Assembly: GCA_029953615.1 (NCBI GenBank)
Contig: CP124529.1
Location: 4,862,494 to 4,926,493, forward strand
Source of the DNA: Pseudomonas putida
Lineage (GTDB): Bacteria; Pseudomonadota; Gammaproteobacteria; Pseudomonadales; Pseudomonadaceae
Length of the DNA: 64,000 bases
Direction of reading: 5' to 3'
Shown piece after piece: positions 54,250-62,917 of the stretch. Under the pieces are notes generated by a model. That model had not been told where the DNA came from. It made no database searches and saw only the letters and a program-made list of their open reading frames with translations. The position numbers were made by a program, and so were the translations under genes. Within the stretch, counting starts at the first letter, position 1, and every line of letters begins with the position of its first letter.

Positions 54250-55317
54250 ATGAAAACACTGGCCAAGCTCCCCGTCACCATCGTCACCGGCTTCCTCGGC
54301 TCGGGCAAGACTACCTTGCTGCGCCACATGCTCGACAATGCCCAGGGCCGCCGCATCGCGGTGATCGTCAACGAGTTCGGCGAGCTGGGCATCGATGGCG
54401 AAATCCTCAAACAGTGCAGCATCGGTTGCACCGAGGAAGAAGCCAGCGGCCGCGTCTACGAGCTGGCCAACGGCTGCCTGTGCTGCACCGTGCAGGAAGA
54501 ATTCTTCCCGGTAATGCGGGAGCTGGTGGCACGCCGTGGCGACCTGGACCATATCCTCATCGAAACCAGCGGCCTGGCACTGCCCAAACCTCTGGTGCAA
54601 GCCTTCCAGTGGCCGGAAATCCGCAACGCCTGCACCGTCGACGCGGTAATCACCGTGGTCGATAGCCCGGCTGTGGCTGCCGGCACCTTCGCCGCCTACC
54701 CGGACCAGGTCGATGCCCAGCGCAAGCTCGACCCTAACCTGGACCACGAATCGCCGCTGCACGAGCTGTTCGCCGACCAGCTGGCCAGCGCCGACCTGGT
54801 GGTGCTGAACAAAGCCGACCTGATCGACGCCGAAGGCCTGGCCAAGGTCCGCGCCGAAGTCGCCGAAGAACTGCCGCCAGCGGTGAAAGTGGTCGAAGCC
54901 AGCAGCGGCAAGCTGCCACTGGAAGTACTGCTGGGCGTGGGTGCCGAGTCCGAGGCGCACATCGATGGCCGCCGTACTCACCACGACTCGCACCACGACG
55001 GCGACGACCATGACGATCATGACCACGACGCCTTTGATTCCATCTCCATCGACCTGCCGGAAGCCGACGAAAGCCTGCTGCTCGACGCCCTGACCCAATT
55101 GGTTGTGGAGTTCGGCATCCTGCGCGCCAAAGGCTTCGCGGCCATCCCGGGCAAGCCGATGCGCCTGCTGGTGCAAGGCGTGGGTACCCGTTTCGACAAG
55201 CACTTCGACCGCGCCTGGCGCGCCGACGAGCCGCGCATCACCCGCCTGGTGCTGATCGGCCAGGACCTCGATGCCGCCCAGCTTGAAGCGCGCCTGCGCC
55301 AGGCCCTGGGCGCCTGA
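54250..55317 (+). CDS. cobW: CobW-type GTPase, cobalt metallochaperone
   Basis: 355 residues. G3E GTPase domain: Walker A VTGFLGSGKTTLLRHML at 12-28, the Zn/Co-binding motif GCLCCTV (CxCC) near 77, ETSGLALPKP (G3-like region), NKADL (G4) and a C-terminal CobW_C domain. A His/Asp-rich stretch (HHDSHHDGDDHDDHDHD, about 243-259) is a likely metal reservoir. It is proposed to supply Co2+ to the CobN chelatase. The cobalamin riboswitch is upstream, and cobN starts 3 nt after the stop. ATG 54250 begins the canonical CobW sequence. Confidence 0.95.
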   Translation: MKTLAKLPVTIVTGFLGSGKTTLLRHMLDNAQGRRIAVIVNEFGELGIDGEILKQCSIGCTEEEASGRVYELANGCLCCTVQEEFFPVMRELVARRGDLDHILIETSGLALPKPLVQAFQWPEIRNACTVDAVITVVDSPAVAAGTFAAYPDQVDAQRKLDPNLDHESPLHELFADQLASADLVVLNKADLIDAEGLAKVRAEVAEELPPAVKVVEASSGKLPLEVLLGVGAESEAHIDGRRTHHDSHHDGDDHDDHDHDAFDSISIDLPEADESLLLDALTQLVVEFGILRAKGFAAIPGKPMRLLVQGVGTRFDKHFDRAWRADEPRITRLVLIGQDLDAAQLEARLRQALGA

Positions 55318-55320
55318 CCC

Positions 55321-58300
55321 ATGCACCTGCTGCGGACCCAGCCCGGCGGCTTCGTGCCGGATGACAGCATTGCCGACCTCGGCCAGACACCCGCCGAGCT
55401 GGTGATTCTCTGCAGCGGCGATTCGCACCTGGCATTGCTCGCCGATACCGCCGAGCAATTGCCCGAGGATTTCCCCAGCCTGCGCCTGGCCAACCCGATG
55501 CAGGTGCAGAACCACGCCTCGGTCGATCTATACGTTGACGAAGTGCTGCGCCATGCCAAGGTCATTCTGGTGTCGCTGCACGGTGGCGTTGGCTACTGGC
55601 GCTATGGTGTCGAGCAACTGGTCGAGCTGGCAGCCCGTGGCGTGCAGCTGATTTTGGTGCCGGGCGACGACCGCCCGGACCCGGAGCTGACCAGCCTGGG
55701 CACTGTCAGCGGCGCGCAGGCCGAGCGCCTCTGGCACTACCTGCGCCAGGGCGGCAAGGCCAACGCCATCAACCTGTTCAACTGCCTGGCCAACCAATGG
55801 CTGGGCCGCGACTATGCCTGGGACGAGCCGCAGCCGTTGCCGCGCACGGCGGTGTACCACCCGCAGAAGGGCAGCGCGGCGCTGGAGGACTGGTACCCGC
55901 ACTGGCACCCCGAACACCCAGTGGCGCCGCTGTTGTTCTACCGTTCGCACCTGCAGGCGGCCAACACTGCGTTCATCGACGTGTTCTGCCAGCGCCTGCA
56001 GGCCGCCGGGCTCAACCCGTTGCCGATCGCCGTGGCCAGCCTCAAGGAAAGCGCCTGCCTGGAGCAGGTCGAAGCCTGGCTGGACGAGGTCGGCGCCGAG
56101 GTGCTGGTCAACACCACCGGTTTTGCCCTGTCCAGCCCGGAACGCCCCAACCTGCGCCCGTTCCGTCGCGACATTCCGGTGCTGCAGGCCATCTGCGCGC
56201 AAGACAACCAGCCCGGCTGGGAAGCCAGCGAGCAGGGCCTGGGCGCGCGCGACCTGGCCATGCACATTGCCTTGCCCGAGCTGGACGGGCGCATCATCAC
56301 CCGCCCGGTCAGCTTCAAGGACATGGCCTGGCGCAGCGAACGCAGCCAGTCCGATGTGGTGTGCTACCGCGCCCACCCCGAGCGCATGGACTTCGTCGCC
56401 GAACTGGCGCGCCGCTGGGTCGAGCTTGCCCGCCTGCCGAACGCCCAGAAGCGCGTGGCCCTGGTGCTGGCCAACTACCCGACCCGGGATGGCCGCATTG
56501 GCAATGGTGTCGGCCTGGATACCCCCGCAGCCGCGCTGAACATCCTCAAGGCCCTGCAAGCCGAAGGCTACCCGCTGGCCGATTTGCCGGGCAGCGGCAC
56601 GCAACTGATCCACCAGCTGCTTGGCGGCGTGACCAACGATCTCGACCACCTCGATCAGCGCCCCTGCGCCCAGAGCCTGAGCCTGGCCGATTACCAGGCC
56701 GCATTCGAGCGCCTGCCCGAGGGCAACCGCCAGGCGGTACTGGAGCGCTGGGGGCCGCCCGAGCAAGACCCGATGCACCGCAGTGGCCGGTTGATGGTCG
56801 CCGGCCTGCGCTTCGGCCTGACCTTCGTCGGCATCCAGCCGGCACGCGGCTACCAGGTGGACCCCAGTGCGGTGTACCACGACCCCGACCTGGTGCCGCC
56901 GCACGGCTACCTGGCGTTCCACTTCTGGCTGCGCCATGCCTTTGCAGCTGATGCGGTGATCCATGTTGGCAAGCACGGCAACCTCGAATGGCTGCCCGGC
57001 AAAGGCGTAGGGCTGTCGGCCCAGTGCTGGCCGGACGCCTTGCTCGGCCCGCTGCCGAACATCTACCCGTTCATCGTCAATGACCCGGGCGAGGGCGCCC
57101 AAGCCAAGCGCCGCACCCAGGCGGTGATCATCGACCACCTGATGCCGCCGCTGACCCGCGCCGAAACCTATGGGCCGCTGCGGCACCTGGAGCAACTGGC
57201 CGACGAGTTCTACGAAGCACAGCTGCTCGACCCGCGGCGCGCGCGCGAGTTGCAGCGCGATATCCTCGAACTGGTCAAGGCCAACCACATCGACCGCGAG
57301 CTGCAACTGGAAGGGCAACTGGACGATGCCGCCGTGTGGCTGCCACGGCTGGACACCTACCTGTGCGACCTGAAGGAATCGCAGATTCGCGATGGCCTGC
57401 ATGTGTTCGGAGAATCGCCTGAAGGGCGGCTGCGCCTGGATACCCTGCTGGCGCTGTTGCGGGTCGAGCGTGGCGACGGCCGTGGCGGCAATGCCAGCCT
57501 GTTGCGGGCCCTGGCCAAGGCGCTGGTGCCGGGCTTCGACCCGCTCGATTGCGAACTTGGCCAGCCGTGGCAGGGCGCACGCCCTGACCAGCTGCAGGCC
57601 ATGAGCAGTGAACCTTGGCGCACCTGTGGCGACACCCGCGAACGCCTGGAGCTTTTGGCGCTGCAGGTGATCGAACAGGCGTTAAGCAGCGCAGCGCAGT
57701 TGCCCGACCAGAGCGAATGGCAGCCGGTGCAGGACGTTGTACAGGCCCTGCGCGATGCGGTGGCACCAAGCCTGGACGCCTGTGGCACCGCCGAAATGAA
57801 TGGCCTGCTGGCAGCGCTGGCCGGGCGTTTCGTGCCCGCCGGCCCCAGCGGCGCGCCTAGTCGTGGGCGCCTCGACGTGCTGCCCACCGGCCGCAACTTC
57901 TATACCGTGGACGTGCGCAACTTGCCCACCACCACGGCCTGGCGCCTTGGCTTCGCCTCGGCCAACCTGATTCTTGAAACGCCACTTGCAGGACCATGGT
58001 GACCACCTGCGCCAGCTGGGCCTGTCGGTGTGGGGTACGGCAACCATGCGCACCGGCGGTGACGACATCGCCCAGGCCATGGCGCTGATGGGCGTGCGGC
58101 CGGTGTGGGCCACCGGCAGTCAGCGCGTCGACGACTTCGAAATACTGCCGCTAAGCTTGCTCGACCGCCCACGGGTGGACGTGACTTTGCGCGTTTCCGG
58201 GTTTTTCCGCGATGCCTTCGGCAACCTGATCCGCCTGTTCGACGCCGCTGTGCAGGCAGTGGCCGCGCTGGACGAACCCGACGACCTCAACCCCCTGGCC

Positions 58301-59083
58301 GCCCGCGTGCGCAGCGAGCGGGCCGCACTGCTGGAGCAGGGCGTGGACGCCGAACAGGCCGCGCGCCAGGCCGGCTGGCGGGTGTTTGGTGCCAAGCCCG
58401 GTGCCTACGGTGCCGGGGTGCAGAACGCTATCGACGGTCGCCTGTGGCATAGCCGCCACGACCTGGCCGAGGTCTACCTCAACCATGGCGGTTACGCCTA
58501 TGGCGCCAGCGACGACGGTACCCCGGCCCGCGCCCAGTTCGCCCAACGCCTGGCCAAGGTGCAGGCGGTGCTGCAGAACCAGGACAACCACGAGCATGAC
58601 CTGCTCGATTCCAACGACTACTACCAGTTCCAGGGCGGTATGCTGGCGGCGTCGGAAACCTTGAGCGGGGCTGACGTTGCCAGCTACCACGGCGACCACA
58701 GCCAGGCTGACCGGCCGCGCATCCGCACCCTCAAGGAAGAGCTGAACCGGGTCATCCGCGCCCGGGCGTTGAACCCGAAGTGGCTCGACGGGGTCAAGCG
58801 CCACGGCTACAAGGGCGCCTTCGAGATGGCAGCGACGGTCGACAACCTGTTCGCCTTCGACGCCACCACGCACCTGATCGACGACCATCATTACCAGGGG
58901 TTGGCCGATGCCTACGTGCTCGACCCGGCAACCCGCGATTTCATGCGCGAGCACAACCCCGAGGCCCTGCGCGACCTCACCGAACGCCTGCTGGAGGCCC
59001 AGCAGCGCGGCCTGTGGCAGGCGCCAGGCGACTACCGCGAAGCCCTTGAGGAGCAGCTGCTCGACGGCGAGGAACAGGCTTGA
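55321..59083 (+). pseudogene. cobN: CobN, large subunit of aerobic cobaltochelatase, interrupted by a +1 frameshift
   Basis: From ATG 55321 the frame encodes 885 residues of CobN: HLLRTQPGGFVPDDSIADLGQTPAELVILCSGDSHLALLA, PVSFKDMAWRSERSQSDVVCY, ADAVIHVGKHGNLEWLPGKGVGLSAQCWPDALLGPLPNIYPFIVNDPGEGAQAKRRTQAVIIDHLMPPLTRAETYGPL. It ends prematurely after LILE...; the rest (RHLQDHGDHLRQLGLSVWGTATMRTGGDDIAQAMALMGVRPVW to LLDGEEQA) continues in the next frame to 59083. One A too many in AAA at 57977-57979 explains the shift; length 3763 nt is 3n+1. Restored length about 1253, standard for CobN. It inserts Co2+ into hydrogenobyrinic acid a,c-diamide, with ChlI/ChlD acting as AAA+ partners. Confidence 0.93.
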
Positions 59084-59084
59084 A

Positions 59085-60098
59085 ATGAGTGAACCCGTAC
59101 AATTTCCGCTGGCCGCCGTGGTCGGCGCCGACGACCTGAAGCTGGCGCTGTGCCTGACCGCCATCGACCCGAAAATCGGCGGTGTGCTAATCGAAGGCCC
59201 ACGCGGCATGGCCAAGAGCACCTTGGCCCGCGGCTTGGCCGACCTGCTCGGTGAGGGCCCGTTCGTCACCCTGCCGCTGGGCGCCAGTGAAGAGCGGCTG
59301 GTCGGCACCCTCGACCTGGATGCCGCGCTGGGGCAGGGCAAGGCACAGTTTTCCCCGGGCGTGCTGGCCCAGGCCGACGGTGGCGTGCTGTATGTCGATG
59401 AAGTCAACTTGCTGCCCGATACCTTGGTCGATCTGTTGCTCGACGTGGCAGCCAGCGGCACCAACCGCATCGAGCGCGATGGTATTTCGCACCGGCACAA
59501 TGCCCGTTTCGTACTGATCGGCACCATGAACCCGGAAGAAGGCGAGCTGCGCCCGCAGTTGCTCGACCGCTTTGGCTTGAATGTGGCACTGGAGGGTTTG
59601 CCCGAGCCGCAGGCGCGGCAGCAGATCATCCGCCGTCGCCTGGCCTTCGACAGTGACCCGCAAGCGTTCTGCGCGCAATGGGCGCAAGCCCAGGCGCAAT
59701 TGCGCGAGCGCTGCCAGGCGGCGCGCCACGCCCTGGCCGCCATTGCCCTGGATGACCAGGCGCTGGCCTGGATCACCGAGCGCTGTTACGCCGCTGGGGT
59801 CGATGGCCTGCGCGCCGACCTGGTCTGGCTACGCGCCGCCCGCGCCCACTGCGCCTGGCGCGGTGGTGTGGCGATCGAAGAAGCCGATGTCGATGCAGTG
59901 GCCGAGTTCGCCTTGCGCCATCGTCGCCGCGTTACGCCCCAGGCCAACCCGCCGTCGCAGCCTGAGCAGCCGCCCAGTCAGCAAGGCGCTGGCAACCCTG
60001 GCGAACAAGGCGGGCAGGGCGACTGGGGCGCATTGCCGGCGCAGCCCGTGGCCAGCGGTGCCCGCCGCGAGGTGCCGAACTGGGCAAAAAAGCCCTGA
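59085..60098 (+). CDS. chlI: ChlI-type AAA+ subunit of cobaltochelatase (zero-frame product)
   Basis: 337 residues in normal reading. AAA+ ATPase: Walker A GVLIEGPRGMAKSTLARGLADLL at about 29-51, Walker B GGVLYVDEVNLLPD, sensor 1 LIGTMNPEEGELRPQLLDRFGL (Arg finger in LLDRFGL), and a C-terminal helical part ending in a proline/glutamine-rich linker and WAKKP, directly at the slippery site. It begins 1 nt after the cobN stop, so it is the last part of the cob operon. The ATPase powers chelation by CobN. CobS/CobT-type subunits are not present. Confidence 0.92.
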   Translation: MSEPVQFPLAAVVGADDLKLALCLTAIDPKIGGVLIEGPRGMAKSTLARGLADLLGEGPFVTLPLGASEERLVGTLDLDAALGQGKAQFSPGVLAQADGGVLYVDEVNLLPDTLVDLLLDVAASGTNRIERDGISHRHNARFVLIGTMNPEEGELRPQLLDRFGLNVALEGLPEPQARQQIIRRRLAFDSDPQAFCAQWAQAQAQLRERCQAARHALAAIALDDQALAWITERCYAAGVDGLRADLVWLRAARAHCAWRGGVAIEEADVDAVAEFALRHRRRVTPQANPPSQPEQPPSQQGAGNPGEQGGQGDWGALPAQPVASGARREVPNWAKKP

Positions 60099-60766
60099 GC
60101 ATCCCCCAGCCACCTGCCAAAGGGGCGGATGCCAAAACCGGCGCGGGCAAGCAGTACGGGGCCAGCCGTGGGCGGGCGCACAGTGCTGCGGCCGGTCGTG
60201 TGGCCTGGCTGCCGACCCTGCTCAAGGGCCGGCCACGCCAGCGCCAGGACCTGTGCTGGCAGCAACGCCAGGCCAGGCCCGCAGAATTGTGGTTGGTGAT
60301 CGTCGATGCCTCGGCCTCGACCCGCCGCCATCAGGCGCTGGCACAAACCAAAGGGCTGCTGGCGGCGCTGTTCGACCAGGCCTACCGCCAGCGTGCCCGG
60401 CTGGCCCTGCTTACTGCCAGCGGGCGCACGCCGCAATGGCAGCGCCACGGCCTGAAGGCCTCGGCCGCTTTGCAACCGTGGCTGCAAGCCTTGGGGGCCG
60501 GTGGTGGCACGCCATTGATCGCGGCGCTGGAGCAGGCTCGGCACTGGCTACAGGGGCGGCAACGGGCCCAGCCTGAAGAAGCGTTACGTTGCCTGGTGTT
60601 TACCGACGGTCGCCTGCAGCACTGGAACACCGTGCAGCCGATGCCGTGTGCCACTCTGCTGGTGGATATGGAACTGGCGCCGGTGCGCCTGGGGCGTGCG
60701 CAACGTCTGGCTCAACAACTTCAGGCTGATTACCAGCACTTGCAACAGTTCAGGTTGGTGGATTGA
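59085..60766 (+). CDS. chlD: ChlD-type subunit made by programmed -1 frameshift: AAA+ fused to VWA domain
   Basis: If ribosomes slip -1 at AAAAAAG (60086-60092), residue 336 continues as ALSIPQPPAKGADAK in the -1 frame and runs to 60766, giving about 560 residues: 1-336 AAA+, a basic linker (GKQYGASRGRAHSAAAGR), and a von Willebrand A domain with MIDAS DASAS near 408, GGGTPL and FTDGR. ChlD medium subunits have exactly this AAA+/linker/VWA order. The -1 frame has no ATG before the VWA domain and its first in-frame start is a GTG at 60200 with no ribosome site. The ChlD-like linker before that GTG is in frame. The signal elements are listed separately. Programmed frameshifting in chlD genes of cobalamin producers has been reported, as I recall. 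Confidence 0.8.
60069..60132 (+). promoter_or_regulatory. -1 programmed ribosomal frameshift signal (SD-like, slippery site, stem-loop)
   Basis: In order: SD-like GAGGTG (60069-60074); 11-nt gap; slippery AAAAAAG (60086-60092, codons GCA-AAA-AAG, X XXY YYZ type as in dnaX); zero-frame stop TGA at 60096-60098; stem-loop with GCATCC (60099-60104) pairing GGATGC (60127-60132), extended by CCC (60105-60107) with GGG (in 60122-60125) across a bulged C. Each element sits at the spacing known for efficient -1 signals. Confidence 0.85.
60200..60766 (+). CDS. VWA-domain portion of ChlD, readable as a separate frame
   Basis: 188 residues if begun at the GTG 60200: VAWLPTLLKGRPRQRQDLCWQQRQARPAELWLVIVDASASTRRHQALAQTKGLL... 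with MIDAS motif DASAS, GGGTPLIAALEQ and CLVFTDGRLQHWN. Automated annotation may call this a separate gene. I judge it to be the C-terminal part of ChlD, because the GTG has no ribosome site and the linker conserved in ChlD continues upstream of it in frame. Confidence 0.4.
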   Translation: MAWLPTLLKGRPRQRQDLCWQQRQARPAELWLVIVDASASTRRHQALAQTKGLLAALFDQAYRQRARLALLTASGRTPQWQRHGLKASAALQPWLQALGAGGGTPLIAALEQARHWLQGRQRAQPEEALRCLVFTDGRLQHWNTVQPMPCATLLVDMELAPVRLGRAQRLAQQLQADYQHLQQFRLVD

Positions 60767-60873
60767 TGAAGTATCGGTGCGTCACTATGCCGCAATAAGA
60801 AAAGTTGCCAGAACAGCAACCCGGAAGTTGTACAAGTGCGTGGCAATGCACGCACTTGTTTTGCCAGCCGAGA

Positions 60874-61140
60874 TTACTTCGGCATCGACCACGGTTGCAG
60901 GTCGTAACCTTTTTCGCACAGTTCGGCACGCACTTCCTCGATCAGGCTGGCCCACTGGGCCGGGTCGGAGTAGATGCGCGAAGACACTTGCTTGCTGCCG
61001 ATGCGGGTGCTGGTCCGGTCGATCACTGCCAGGCTCAGTTCACCAGTACCGTTGGGTGCATCCCAGGCTACGCACTGGAAGGGTTCGAAGGCGTGGTCGG
61101 CAATCAGCAGTGCTTCGTTGACACGGAGCGGGGCATTCAT
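60874..61140 (-). CDS. DUF1652-like small protein
   Basis: 88 residues, no signal or membrane segment: MNAPLRVNEALLIADHAFEPFQCVAWDAPNGTGELSLAVIDRTSTRIGSKQVSSRIYSDPAQWASLIEEVRAELCEKG... The 'F.P..C......G...L.I.D..S.R.......S...........I...R..L' pattern matches DUF1652 proteins, common in Pseudomonas. Convergent with chlD. Function unknown. Confidence 0.75.
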   Translation of the reverse strand: MNAPLRVNEALLIADHAFEPFQCVAWDAPNGTGELSLAVIDRTSTRIGSKQVSSRIYSDPAQWASLIEEVRAELCEKGYDLQPWSMPK

Positions 61141-61482
61141 GGTTCGGTCTCTCTATGGTCCCAAACATCCAGGTTAAGTCCGCGTTGCTTCAGGGTCGCC
61201 TCGGTTATCGCGATGTGCAGCGCGGGGTTATGTGTACTGATGCTCGTTGTCCGGGGGCGAGTCACACATTGGTTGTAAAAATTTTTGCCAAGGTCGAATC
61301 CGTTCTTGCCCATGCCGCCATGTGATGTCGATAAAGTGCGAAAATTCCCGTCACGTATTGTAAAAAAATGATTCGGCAGACAGACGGTACTGGGAACCGT
61401 CAACTTCGTTGCTACTGTTAATCGGGCGCCACAACTTGCTGTTTTATTTCAGAAAACCAAAAACTGGCGCCAAGGATCGGTC
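61141..61482. other. Intergenic region of 342 nt
   Basis: Divergent control region between the DUF1652-like gene and the sigma-54 activator. Apart from two direct copies of GGCGCCA (61425-61431 and 61466-61472), 41 nt apart and near the activator start, I see no gene or clear promoter; a frame of 88 residues on the minus strand is not convincing. Confidence 0.4.
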
Positions 61483-62808
61483 ATGCAACAGCCTGCCGCC
61501 CAACGCCGTTTGCTCATCGTCGACCCCTGCGACGACTGCCACCGTTTGTTGCCTGGTTTGCGCAGCGCAGGCTGGGATGTGGACAGCTGCATGCTCGGTG
61601 CGGCACTGGAGCATCGTTGCGATGTGGGCCTGTTGCGCTTGCAGGCGTCGCACCTGAGGCGCCCGGACGGGGTCAAGGACTTGATCACGCGCAGCAACAC
61701 GGAATGGATTGCCGTGCTCAGCGCCGAACAGCTGCGCATGCCGGCTGTCGGCGATTTCGTTTGTGAATGGTTCTTCGACTTCCACACCTTGCCGTTCGAC
61801 GTTTCCCGGGTTCAGGTTACCCTCGGCCGCGCCTTTGGCATGGCGCGCCTGCGTGGCAAAGGGGCGGTCAGGGTCGATGAGGCGAGCCACGAATTGCTCG
61901 GCGAAAGCCGGCCGATTCGTGAATTGCGCAAGCTGCTGGGCAAGCTGGCGCCGACCGAATCGCCGGTGCTGATCCGCGGCGAAAGCGGCACCGGCAAGGA
62001 ACTGGTGGCGCGCATCCTGCACCGCCAGTCGCAACGCAGCGAGAAGCCGTTCATTGCCATCAACTGCGGGGCAATCCCCGAGCACCTGATTCAGTCTGAG
62101 CTGTTCGGCCATGAGAAGGGTGCGTTCACTGGTGCCCACCAGCGCAAAGCCGGGCGCATCGAAGCGGCCCATGGCGGTACGCTGTTCCTCGATGAAATCG
62201 GCGACCTGCCGCTGGAACTGCAAGCCAACCTGCTGCGCTTTCTGCAGGAGAAGCACATCGAGCGGGTTGGCGGCAGCCAGCCGATCCCGGTGGATGTGCG
62301 GGTACTGGCGGCTACCCATGTGGACCTGGAAAGGGCCATCGAGCAAGGGCGCTTTCGCGAAGACCTGTATTACCGCCTGAACGTGTTGCAGGTAGTGACC
62401 GCGCCGTTGCGCGACCGACATGGTGACTTGTCGATGCTGGCCAGCCACTTTGCCCAATTCTACAGCCTGGAAACCGGGCGCCGACCGCGTTCGTTCAGTG
62501 ACCATGCCCTGGCGGCCATGGGCCGGCATGACTGGCCGGGCAATGTCCGCGAGTTGGCCAACCGGGTACGACGCGGGCTGGTGCTGGCCGAAGGCCGGCA
62601 AATCGAGGCGCAGGACCTGGGGTTGCAGCCCCTGGATCAGGTGCAGCATCCGCTGGGCACGCTGGAGGAGTACAAGCACCGGGCCGAACGCCAGGCGCTG
62701 TGCGATGTGCTCAACCGGCACAGTGACAACCTGAGCGTGGCGGCCAAGGTGCTAGGCATTTCGCGGCCAACTTTCTACCGGCTGCTGCACAAGCATCAGA
62801 TTCGCTGA
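61483..62808 (+). CDS. Sigma-54-dependent Fis-family activator with VpsR-type N-terminus
   Basis: 441 residues. The N-terminal ~125 residues ([54 protein letters not shown]) resemble the VpsR-like receiver domain rather than a canonical phosphorylatable one. AAA+ core: [15 protein letters not shown] at about 166, GAFTGA at about 212 (sigma-54 contact), [50 protein letters not shown]-terminal Fis-type [38 protein letters not shown]. VpsR/FleQ relatives regulate exopolysaccharide or motility, often through c-di-GMP. Target genes are not adjacent. Confidence 0.92.
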   Translation: MQQPAAQRRLLIVDPCDDCHRLLPGLRSAGWDVDSCMLGAALEHRCDVGLLRLQASHLRRPDGVKDLITRSNTEWIAVLSAEQLRMPAVGDFVCEWFFDFHTLPFDVSRVQVTLGRAFGMARLRGKGAVRVDEASHELLGESRPIRELRKLLGKLAPTESPVLIRGESGTGKELVARILHRQSQRSEKPFIAINCGAIPEHLIQSELFGHEKGAFTGAHQRKAGRIEAAHGGTLFLDEIGDLPLELQANLLRFLQEKHIERVGGSQPIPVDVRVLAATHVDLERAIEQGRFREDLYYRLNVLQVVTAPLRDRHGDLSMLASHFAQFYSLETGRRPRSFSDHALAAMGRHDWPGNVRELANRVRRGLVLAEGRQIEAQDLGLQPLDQVQHPLGTLEEYKHRAERQALCDVLNRHSDNLSVAAKVLGISRPTFYRLLHKHQIR

Positions 62809-62870
62809 GCAGCAGCGGAAAAGACATGCGCTCCTATAGATACTGTACCGACCGTGAGGATGGCGCAGTT

Positions 62871-62902
62871 CCTGTGGGAGCGGGCGCGCCCGCGAAGAGG
62901 CC
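62871..62902. repeat. Single REP element
   Basis: 'cctgtgggagcgggcgcgcc' plus 'cgcgaagaggcc' lies between the sigma-54 activator and the RlhA-type gene, which converge here. Confidence 0.7.
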
Positions 62903-62917
62903 CTTACAGGCTCCCGA

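Noticed and set aside
57974..58002. Programmed frameshifting in cobN
   Set aside because: The transition is +1 at GAA-ACG with no slippery run, no downstream hairpin and no reason for a short product; an extra base is simpler.
61137..61403. 88-residue minus-strand frame overlapping the DUF1652-like start by ATGA
   Set aside because: Composition is untypical for the organism, there is no family likeness, and it lies in the control region of two divergent genes.
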